Shown here: piece by piece, positions 12,145 through 17,426 of the stretch
Layout: each line of letters starts with the position of its first letter
How positions within the stretch are numbered: the first letter of the stretch is position 1
Source: JAGOTT01 sp964450795
GTDB lineage: Bacteria; Patescibacteriota; Minisyncoccia; Moranbacterales; UBA1568
Reading direction: 5' to 3'
NCBI GenBank assembly: GCA_964450795.1
Contig: CAYVDI010000022.1
Coordinates: 1-17,426, forward strand
Length of the DNA stretch: 17,426 nucleotides
Translations under genes and position numbers: made by a program
The notes under the pieces: model-generated
Databases searched by the model: none
What the model was told of the DNA's origin: nothing
The model's input: only the letters and a program-made list of their open reading frames with translations

Positions 12145-13227
12145 TTACTGATTCGAAGACAGACCGTCCCCTTCATTGAAACTCGCCAACTGATCACGGA
12201 ATTCCACCGCATAGATCTCCCACAGCGCCATGAAGAGCGAGATGATGATCGGTCCGATGAGAAATCCGGAGAGCCCGAAGAAGGAAATGCCGCCGATCGT
12301 CGCGAAGAACACGAGGAGCGGATGAAGCTGGGTATCCTTCCCGACGAACTTCGGACGGAGAACGTTGTCGATGGTTGAGATAAGCCCGATACCGACCGAA
12401 AGGACGAGGATTCCCTGCCAGATATACCCGAGAAACAGAAGCGCGAGCCCGACCGGAGCCCAGACGATCGCCGATCCGACCATCGGGATGACCGAAAGGA
12501 TGACCGAAAGGAATCCCCAGATGACCGGTGATGGAACCGAAGCAATCCAAAAGGAAAGCCACACCAATGCCCCTTGGATCATCCCGATGAGAAGCGTCCC
12601 TTTTATGGTCGCGCGGCTCATAGAGACGAATCTCCGGATGAGCAGTTTCTCGTATTCGTCCCGCAGAGGCGACAGGCTCATGATCTTCGAGAGCGCCCGC
12701 TTCCCGTCGATGAGAAAATAGAAGAGACTGAAGAACATGACGAACACCCAGAGCACGAAACTCGTGATCCCCTGATACGCCGCCTGAAGAAGCACGAGGA
12801 TATTCTTGCTTGCCTGCTGTATTTCCGCGAGGATACGCTCCGTATCAAGGGATTGCTCGTTGAAGACGAGACCGACATGGGGAATAGCCCTGACGGATGT
12901 TACGGCCTTTCCGACGGCCTGTTTCAGTCCTTCGGCCTCACCGAGGGAATGGTAGGCGTTCGCCGCTTCCGAGACGGAGATGCCGAGCACGACGAACAGC
13001 GGCGTCACGATGATGACGAAGATGGTAAGGCACGTCGCAAGCGCGCTCCACCCGGAATGATCACGGAAAATCCGAAGAAAAAACCGGTACGTCCCCTGGA
13101 AAAGAGCCGAAAGCACCGCGGCCGCGACGATCGAAGTGAGGAACGGCTCGAAGATGAAGAACACCGTCACGCCGACCCCGAAAAGAAGCGCGAGGAAGAA
13201 GTATGTGTTGAAATGATGGAGTTTCAT
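12145..13227 (-). CDS. AI-2E family transporter (TqsA/YdiK/PerM-like)
   Basis: A 360-residue protein with about seven or eight membrane helices. It shows the family pattern of N-terminal hydrophobic helices (FFLALLFGVGVTVFFIF), a soluble central helix-rich region (about 85-150), and the C-terminal block SVIPMVGSAIVWAPVGLAL followed by DNVLRPKFVGKDTQLHPLLVFFATIGG, which is highly characteristic. Members export diverse substrates or ions; AI-2 transport is not implied by the name. ATG 13227 is chosen because family homology starts there and GTGAAGG precedes it, although very close. The open frame upstream runs into the run of Ns and is not interpretable. It is followed by lgt at a 12-base distance. 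Confidence 0.92.
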   Translation of the reverse strand: MKLHHFNTYFFLALLFGVGVTVFFIFEPFLTSIVAAAVLSALFQGTYRFFLRIFRDHSGWSALATCLTIFVIIVTPLFVVLGISVSEAANAYHSLGEAEGLKQAVGKAVTSVRAIPHVGLVFNEQSLDTERILAEIQQASKNILVLLQAAYQGITSFVLWVFVMFFSLFYFLIDGKRALSKIMSLSPLRDEYEKLLIRRFVSMSRATIKGTLLIGMIQGALVWLSFWIASVPSPVIWGFLSVILSVIPMVGSAIVWAPVGLALLFLGYIWQGILVLSVGIGLISTIDNVLRPKFVGKDTQLHPLLVFFATIGGISFFGLSGFLIGPIIISLFMALWEIYAVEFRDQLASFNEGDGLSSNQ

Positions 13228-13263
13228 ACCTTCACTGTACAAAAAAAGTAAGGAAAAGGCAAA

Positions 13264-13363
13264 NNNNNNNNNNNNNNNNNNNNNNNNNNNNNNNNNNNNN
13301 NNNNNNNNNNNNNNNNNNNNNNNNNNNNNNNNNNNNNNNNNNNNNNNNNNNNNNNNNNNNNNN
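13264..13363. other. assembly gap (100 N)
   Basis: Exactly 100 unknown bases, the usual placeholder for a scaffold gap of unknown size. The end of mutY is missing, and possibly further genes. Reading frames drawn across it, including one that joins mutY to the AI-2E family gene, are artefacts. Confidence 0.99.
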
Positions 13364-14277
13364 GTCGGTTTCCCGTCGATCAGCTCCTTTTCGTGCGGTG
13401 GGCGGACGGAGAGTTCGAGACCGTACTTGCCACGGAACCAGTCCTTGATGCCGGCCCGGGTATTGTGCGACGCCGGCACGAGAAACGGCGCGAATCTCGT
13501 CCTGTACGGCGAGTAATATTTCTTGTGGTTCTCGTGGAGCGTTACGAATACCTGCGCATCTTTCCAATTCATCCCACCCTTTCCCTTCTTTTTTTCCCGT
13601 GATTCATGATTCGTAATTCGTAATTCGCCTGCGCCTTTCTCCTTGAAATATCGGCATCTCGATGAAAGCGGACAATTCCCGCACTTCGGCCGCGCGGTAC
13701 AGATCGCCGATCCGAAATCCATCATCGCGGCATTGAGGATTTTCGCTTTCAGGGAAAAACGCTTCCCGAGTTCCTCTTTCGGGATATCCGTCCTCTTCGA
13801 TCCGAAAAAGAACCGCCCGACGACCCGGCGAAGATTCGTGTCCCATGCGATCGTATCCTTGCCGTACGCGAAACTTGCGATCGCCGCGGCCGTATACGGC
13901 CCCACGCCGGGCAACTTCTCGAGCTCCGCCACGTCGCTCGGGAATCTCCCGCCATGCTCCGAGATGACCATCTCCGCCGTCTTGAGCATATTCCGTCCGC
14001 GTACGTAGTATCCGAGTCCCTGGTAATACGGAAGAAATTCCTCCCACGAAGCCCGGGCAAGCGATTCGACCGTCGGAAACCGCGAAAGAAATCTCTCATA
14101 ATACATGACCACTCGCGATACCTGCGTCTGCTGGAGCATGATCTCCGACACCCACACCTCGTACGCGCCGATTCCCTTCCGACGCCACGGCAGATGCGAC
14201 CGTTTCGCATAGCGAAAAAATCGCCGGAGCGCTTCCTCAAAAAACAGCGTACTCACTTTTGACAGACGAAATTTCAT
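13364..14277 (-). CDS. mutY: A/G-specific adenine glycosylase MutY (3' end in gap)
   Basis: MutY removes adenine mispaired with 8-oxoguanine. About 304 residues are visible. The helix-hairpin-helix glycosylase core is complete: WVSEIMLQQTQV with catalytic Glu, YYQGLGYYVRGRNML, LPGVGPYTAAAIASFAYG and the AWDTNLRRV loop with the catalytic Asp. Four Fe-S cysteines follow (in AICTARPKCGNCPLSSRC), but spaced C-X5-C-X2-C-X5-C, whereas C-X6-C-X2-C-X5-C is usual. After the cluster the frame runs through a heptanucleotide repeat into a segment starting MNWKDAQVFVTLHENHKKYY that may be the C-terminal recognition domain or a separate overlapping or fused gene with its own ATG at 13572. The start at 14277 is the furthest upstream ATG; it lacks a near SD. 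The gene is divergent from the orphan gene at 14349. Confidence 0.93.
13598..13627. repeat. tandem heptanucleotide repeat inside mutY
   Basis: Four 7-bp units on the plus strand (CGTGATT, CATGATT, CGTAATT, CGTAATT, then CG). They fall in the mutY frame just after the Fe-S cluster. The unit length is not a multiple of three, so gain or loss of one unit would shift the frame. Confidence 0.75.
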
Positions 14278-14287
14278 ATGCTAGTAC
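14259..14287 (+). promoter_or_regulatory. sigma70-type promoter for the orphan gene at 14349
   Basis: TTGACA (14259-14264), a 17-nt spacer and TAGTAC (14282-14287), preceded by TG one base earlier (extended -10). The start would be near 14294. The promoter overlaps the 5' end of the divergent mutY gene. Confidence 0.65.
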
Positions 14288-14297
14288 AAACGCAGTT

Positions 14298-14327
14298 CCT
14301 CCGCAAGAATAGGAGGTTTCGTTTTTT
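14298..14327 (+). promoter_or_regulatory. leader hairpin with U-run (possible attenuator)
   Basis: CCTCC-(9 nt)-GGAGG is followed by TTTCGTTTTTT, a short terminator-like structure only a few bases after the predicted transcription start and about 10 bases before the true SD. The paired GGAGG is itself an SD-like sequence with no start codon at the proper distance. Confidence 0.45.
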
Positions 14328-14335
14328 AACATCAA
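14306..14335 (-). promoter_or_regulatory. possible divergent promoter for mutY
   Basis: On the minus strand TTGATG (14330-14335), an 18-nt spacer and TATTCT (14306-14311). Both boxes are imperfect (4 of 6), but placement before the ATG at 14277 is reasonable. It overlaps the hairpin of the opposite transcript. Confidence 0.3.
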
Positions 14336-14336
14336 C

Positions 14337-14342
14337 AAGGAG
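14337..14342 (+). promoter_or_regulatory. strong ribosome binding site
   Basis: AAGGAG lies 6 bases before the ATG at 14349 and fixes the start of the orphan gene. It is one of only two strong SD sequences in the window. Confidence 0.85.
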
Positions 14343-14348
14343 AAAGAC

Positions 14349-14771
14349 ATGTCACACGGCAGTCATTTCAGTATTCGGAGCGCGATCACCGGAAACGGCG
14401 TCACCGGAAATACCAGACTGCACCTCGCGACCGCGTTCATGGACGGCAAACAACTCATGTGGCTCATAGCCAAGAATCCGTTGATGCCCGACGATGAGAC
14501 GAGCCAGATCGGCTGGGCGAGCTTTGATCCTCGGCGTCATGCCCATCCCTGCCAGACCAGCCGACTCATCCTTTCGGAAAAGTGCGTATGCAGAATTCCC
14601 GAAAGTCGTCTCGGCCTCCATGATCGGGACTTACAGGCATACAACGCGTATGTCGAGAAACTGATCACCCAAGGAAACGGGGTGGCGCATGTTCTCCTTG
14701 AGCTTGAGGAGACAGATGATGAAGGTGATGCGATCGTCGCGCACCGACTCACCCTCGCGCTCATCCCCTGA
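14349..14771 (+). CDS. orphan protein of unknown function (140 residues)
   Basis: A soluble protein with no signal peptide or membrane segment and no recognised family. Visible features are a Gly/Thr-rich N-terminus (HFSIRSAITGNGVTGNTRL), a central segment with three cysteines (HPCQTS, EKCVCRIP), a helix-like stretch (DRDLQAYNAYVEKLITQG) and an acidic run (LELEETDDEGD) before the C-terminal beta-like end. It is the only plus-strand gene between 2019 and the window end. A strong SD, an extended -10 promoter, a leader hairpin and a terminator all support it as a real, independently regulated gene. The Cys cluster could bind metal, but there are too few visible ligands to claim a zinc finger. 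Confidence 0.82.
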   Translation: MSHGSHFSIRSAITGNGVTGNTRLHLATAFMDGKQLMWLIAKNPLMPDDETSQIGWASFDPRRHAHPCQTSRLILSEKCVCRIPESRLGLHDRDLQAYNAYVEKLITQGNGVAHVLLELEETDDEGDAIVAHRLTLALIP

Positions 14772-14795
14772 TTTCAATCTCCAGTTCGACCGACA

Positions 14796-14820
14796 CCGCC
14801 TGCCACGCCAGGCGGCTTTT
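14796..14820 (+). terminator. intrinsic terminator of the orphan gene
   Basis: CCGCCTG and CAGGCGG form a 7-bp stem with a 6-base loop, followed by CTTTT. It lies 24 bases after the stop at 14771 and touches the stop codon of the convergent mnmA gene; the minus strand has no U-run there. Confidence 0.8.
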
Positions 14821-15875
14821 CATTCTACGATCATACCTCCTCCAAGGCAAACGTCCCCGTCATAAAACACGGCGAACTGTCCGGGCGCGATACCGCGATC
14901 GAAGCCGTCGAGCTTCACGGACAGACGATCATCACCCGTAAACGAGATTTCGCACGGATATTCCTTGGGTCCGTGCCGGAGCTTCACGGAGAGATTATTC
15001 TTTTCAGGCGCAGATCCCGATATCCAATTGAGTCCCGAAACAACGAAAGAATCCCGCGCCATCTCCTCGCTTCGCCACTCGTTCGAAACAAAGACCGTAT
15101 TGTCCTCCGTGTTTTTCGCAGCGACGTACCACGGCCCGCCGGAAAGTCCTATCCCTCGCCGCTGCCCGATCGTATGGAACCAGTACCCCCTGTGTTTCCC
15201 GAGTGCCTTCCCCGTCTTCCAATCGACGATATCCCCTTCCTTCGTCCCGAGATGGAACTCGAGAAACTTGTCGAACGCGACAGCTCCCAGAAAACATATT
15301 CCCTGACTGTCCTTCCGCGCCGCATTCGGCAGATGATATTTTTCCGCCAACTTCCGCACATCACTTTTCTGAAACTCGCCGATCGGAAAGCACGCCCGCG
15401 CCACCTGTTCCTGCGAGAGTCGGGAGAGAAAATACGTCTGGTCCTTCACTGGATCCGGGGATTTCTTGAGGAGCGTCATCCCGTCGCGCTCTTCCGTCCA
15501 GGCGTAGTGCCCCGTCGCGACCTTGTCGAAATCCTTGCCGAACCGGTCATAGAACGCGCCGAATTTTATCCGGCTGTTGCAGAAGATATCCGGATTCGGC
15601 GTCCGGCCCGCCTTCGCCTCCTCGATCACGTATGAGACGACCCGGTCCCAGTATTCCTTCTGGAACGGAGCCGCTTCGAACGGCACCCCCGCCTCGCGGC
15701 ATACCGCCTCCGCGTACGATATGTCATCCTCCCACGGACACTCCCCGAGAAACGCGAGCTCGTCCTCGAGCCAGATCTTGAGATAAAAAGCGGTGATATC
15801 GTGACCGGCATCCTGAAGCAGCCGTAGCGCTACGGAACTGTCCACTCCTCCGGAAATAAGCATCGCGATATTCAT
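14820..15875 (-). CDS. mnmA: tRNA-specific 2-thiouridylase MnmA
   Basis: MnmA adds sulfur to C2 of the wobble uridine of tRNA-Lys, -Glu and -Gln using ATP and a persulfide relay. The 351-residue protein is full length: PP-loop LISGGVDSS near the N-terminus, PNPDIFCN with the catalytic Cys99, ATGHYA, KDQTYFLSRL, DSQGICFLG with the second Cys194, HTIGQRRGIGLSGG and the C-terminal beta-barrel ending FAVFYDGDVCLGGGMI. Near residues 34-51 it has WLEDELAFLGECPWEDD rather than the shorter, acidic E. coli-type loop. The start is ATG 15875 with no SD. It faces the orphan gene at 14349 and is separated from the next minus-strand gene by a terminator. The sulfur donor system is not in the window. Confidence 0.97.
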   Translation of the reverse strand: MNIAMLISGGVDSSVALRLLQDAGHDITAFYLKIWLEDELAFLGECPWEDDISYAEAVCREAGVPFEAAPFQKEYWDRVVSYVIEEAKAGRTPNPDIFCNSRIKFGAFYDRFGKDFDKVATGHYAWTEERDGMTLLKKSPDPVKDQTYFLSRLSQEQVARACFPIGEFQKSDVRKLAEKYHLPNAARKDSQGICFLGAVAFDKFLEFHLGTKEGDIVDWKTGKALGKHRGYWFHTIGQRRGIGLSGGPWYVAAKNTEDNTVFVSNEWRSEEMARDSFVVSGLNWISGSAPEKNNLSVKLRHGPKEYPCEISFTGDDRLSVKLDGFDRGIAPGQFAVFYDGDVCLGGGMIVE

Positions 15876-15901
15876 ACGAGGTCACGCTACCATACTTGGA
15901 C

Positions 15902-15931
15902 GAAAAGAAAAACGGAGGAAATATCCCCCGT
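15902..15931 (-). terminator. intrinsic terminator of the 145-residue orphan gene
   Basis: On the minus strand ACGGGGG and CCTCCGT form a 7-bp stem (one G-U pair) with loop ATATTT, followed by TTTTCTTTT. It lies 18 bases after the stop at 15950, so mnmA needs its own promoter downstream, which I could not identify. Confidence 0.82.
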
Positions 15932-15949
15932 CAAGGACTGCCGGAATGT

Positions 15950-16387
15950 TCAGATTTCCGCAGATCCCTTTTCACGAAGCACTTCTTCCTGTCGGGTACG
16001 TGCGAGACGTTCCACCGCCCCGAAGAATCCGGTGATCGCCATCCACTTGTCTGATTTCGGCGAAGCGGGACGCTTCCTGCTCTCCGCCGATGCACGCAGA
16101 CAGTTCACGATCATGTTCGAGGCCGCCTTCGGCGTGATGTTCCATGAGAACGATCCCTTGTACATCTCGTTTCGGGCATCACGGAAAAGAAGAAACATCT
16201 TCGATTGCTTCCCGGCCGGGGACCTGTCCTGTTCCCAGAGCGGCATCCACTTCAGGAAAAATTCCACCGCGGAGCCAAGCTCCGGCGGCGACTCCGGAGG
16301 AATCGGAAACGTGCCCTCGGAATCCATATATGCGCGCAGGAGACGCGCGTGTCCTTCCACCCGTGCGAAAACATCGCTGTGTGCCAT
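15950..16387 (-). CDS. orphan protein of unknown function (145 residues)
   Basis: A probably soluble, largely helical protein with no signal peptide and no recognised family. A Pro/Glu segment (FPIPPESPPELG, about 27-38) separates a short N-terminal helix region from the main part, which includes AVEFFLKWMPLWEQD, SKMFLLFRDARNEMYKGSF, PKAASNMIVNCLRASAESRKR and WMAITGFFGAVERLARTRQEE. The alternation of aromatic and basic positions suggests a helical bundle. It has its own TTGACA-N17-TATCAT promoter and terminator. GGGAG lies 9 bases before the chosen ATG (16387). Its position between dus and mnmA hints at no specific role, since the unit is separately transcribed. Confidence 0.78.
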   Translation of the reverse strand: MAHSDVFARVEGHARLLRAYMDSEGTFPIPPESPPELGSAVEFFLKWMPLWEQDRSPAGKQSKMFLLFRDARNEMYKGSFSWNITPKAASNMIVNCLRASAESRKRPASPKSDKWMAITGFFGAVERLARTRQEEVLREKGSAEI

Positions 16388-16420
16388 CTGCCCGATCTCC
16401 CTAAAAAAGAACGACCGGGA

Positions 16421-16449
16421 ATGATACCTGGTTCAGGCCGTGATGTCAA
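16421..16449 (-). promoter_or_regulatory. sigma70-type promoter for the 145-residue orphan gene
   Basis: On the minus strand TTGACA (16444-16449, perfect), a 17-nt spacer and TATCAT (16421-16426, 5 of 6). The -35 box lies within the last codons of dus (Ile-Asp-Ile). It is the best promoter match in the window; the start would be near 16414. Confidence 0.8.
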
Positions 16450-17425
16450 TCGGGCCATCCGATCCAAGAAAGTCTGAAACGGCCCTTGCAACATCCGCGG
16501 CGCCATTGGAACGCATAAGTTCTATACGCAGTTCCTTTGCTCCGGGAAATCCGGTCGCGTACGCGCCGTAATGCTTCTTCATGGAATCGAATCCTTTCAC
16601 GCCGGAGAACAGCTCCTCATAGAGTTTCGTGTGTTCGACCATGACCCTGAGTCGCTCACCGACGGAAACCGAATCTTTTGCCTCGTCAAAAAGCCACGGG
16701 TTCCCGAATACCGCACGACCGAGCATGACCCCGTCGCAACCCGTTTCGGCGGCGAGCACTTGTGCATGCGCGATATCACGCACATCGCCGTTGCCGATGA
16801 TGAACGTGCCTGACCCGCTCGCGATTTCGACGGCGCGTTTCACACGATCCCACCGGGCGGGCACATCCGACATCTCCTTCCTCGTCCGCGCATGGATCGT
16901 GATCGCGGCCGGTCCCGCCTCAAGAAGTGCGGGAAGCCATTCCTCAAGGATGTCCATATCGAACCCGAGCCGCGTCTTAACCGACACCGGAATCTCCCTC
17001 CCGGCATCGCGCGTCCCTTCCTGCGCCGCACGGATGAGATCCTGTGCCTTCCTGAAATCGAGGATGCACGCCGCTCCGGCACCCTGCTTGTTGATCGCCT
17101 TGTCAGGACACCCCATATTGATGTCGATCCCGTCGAAACCGAGTCCGGCGACCAGTTCCGCCGCACCGCGCATCTTCTCCGGAGATGCCGAGAAAAGCTG
17201 CGCCACGACCGGCCGCTCGCTCTCATCGAACCACAGTTTCGGCAGGATCGCTTTCCGTCCGACCGGATGCATCAGCCCGTCCGCCGAGACGAATTCCGTC
17301 CATGTCACGTCCGGATGGCCGTATTTCGCGATCATCCGCCGGAACGCCGCGTCCGTCACGTCGTCCATCGGTGCCAGCACGAAAAACGGTTTTCTCAATT
17401 GCCCCCAAAATCCGGATGACTCCAT
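16433..17425 (-). CDS. dus: tRNA-dihydrouridine synthase (Dus family)
   Basis: An FMN enzyme that reduces uridine to dihydrouridine in tRNA. The 330-residue protein appears complete, with ATG one base from the window edge. Motifs in order: FFVLAPMDDVTDAAFRR (FMN-binding start), PVVAQLF, GIDINMGCPDKAINKQGAGAAC with catalytic Cys106, VSVKTRLGF with K150, ITIHARTR with H178, IIGNGDV and GVMLGRAVFGNPWLF (phosphate-binding end of the barrel). The helical C-terminal domain follows (SMKKHYGAYATGFPGAKELRIELM). DusB is the common bacterial type, but subtype was not resolved. Upstream context lies outside the window. The promoter of the next minus-strand gene begins inside its 3' end. Confidence 0.95.
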   Translation of the reverse strand: MESSGFWGQLRKPFFVLAPMDDVTDAAFRRMIAKYGHPDVTWTEFVSADGLMHPVGRKAILPKLWFDESERPVVAQLFSASPEKMRGAAELVAGLGFDGIDINMGCPDKAINKQGAGAACILDFRKAQDLIRAAQEGTRDAGREIPVSVKTRLGFDMDILEEWLPALLEAGPAAITIHARTRKEMSDVPARWDRVKRAVEIASGSGTFIIGNGDVRDIAHAQVLAAETGCDGVMLGRAVFGNPWLFDEAKDSVSVGERLRVMVEHTKLYEELFSGVKGFDSMKKHYGAYATGFPGAKELRIELMRSNGAADVARAVSDFLGSDGPIDITA

Positions 17426-17426
17426 A

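Noticed and set aside
12145..13227. Quorum-sensing (AI-2) exporter
   Set aside because: The family name is historical; nothing here points to AI-2 production or sensing.
12145..14277. One 710-residue frame joining mutY and the AI-2E family gene
   Set aside because: It exists only because 100 Ns read through as codons; the two ends belong to different families.
1..17426. CRISPR arrays, insertion sequences, integrases, tRNA genes
   Set aside because: No regularly spaced long repeats, transposase or integrase motifs, or cloverleaf tRNA sequences were found; the only RNA gene supported is tmRNA.

Overview
The window looks like a contig from a small-genome bacterium, most likely Patescibacteria (Candidate Phyla Radiation). 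This is inferred from compact gene packing, mostly weak or absent Shine-Dalgarno (SD) sites, a predominance of small envelope proteins, and lysozyme-like and thioredoxin-like exported proteins that resemble CPR proteins. It cannot be assigned more finely by eye. TGA is used as a stop (dus, mnmA and others), so the UGA=Gly code of Gracilibacteria/Absconditabacteria does not apply. A 100-N block at 13264-13363 is an assembly gap of unknown true length.

Layout. (1) 1-2069, plus strand: the 3' part of smpB, then ssrA (tmRNA), then infC-rpmI-rplT, closed by a strong terminator. tmRNA and SmpB (ribosome rescue) are thus directly linked to the initiation factor IF-3 operon. infC starts only 20 nt after the tmRNA 3' end. 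(2) 8210-2082, minus strand: seven tightly spaced genes that probably form one operon. In order of transcription they encode an EamA-type transporter, a membrane-anchored glycoside hydrolase, a surface protein with FN3, thrombospondin-type-3 and Ig-like segments, an orphan sensor histidine kinase, a HAD-IB phosphatase, a 37-residue membrane peptide and a VanZ-like protein. (3) 9689-8234, minus strand: two single-gene units, each with its own promoter and terminator. One encodes an exported lysozyme-like protein and the other a small exported protein of unknown function. (4) 14277-9716, minus strand: mutY, [gap], an AI-2E family permease, lgt, an exported thioredoxin-fold protein and a second lysozyme-like paralogue, closed by hairpins. 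(5) 14259-17425: a plus-strand orphan gene with a promoter, a hairpin leader and a good SD, facing mnmA; then another orphan gene and a tRNA-dihydrouridine synthase on the minus strand.

The genes fall into two themes. One is translation and tRNA/ribosome maintenance (SmpB, tmRNA, IF-3, bL35, bL20, MnmA, Dus). The other is the cell envelope (Lgt, VanZ-like, glycoside hydrolase, FN3/TSP3 surface protein, histidine kinase, lysozyme-like enzymes, thiol oxidoreductase). The best candidate for an undescribed system is the seven-gene envelope operon. The most interesting fine-scale features are the long tmRNA tag, terminator-like hairpins at or before gene starts (9494-9519 and 14298-14327), and heptanucleotide repeats, one of which lies inside the mutY reading frame.
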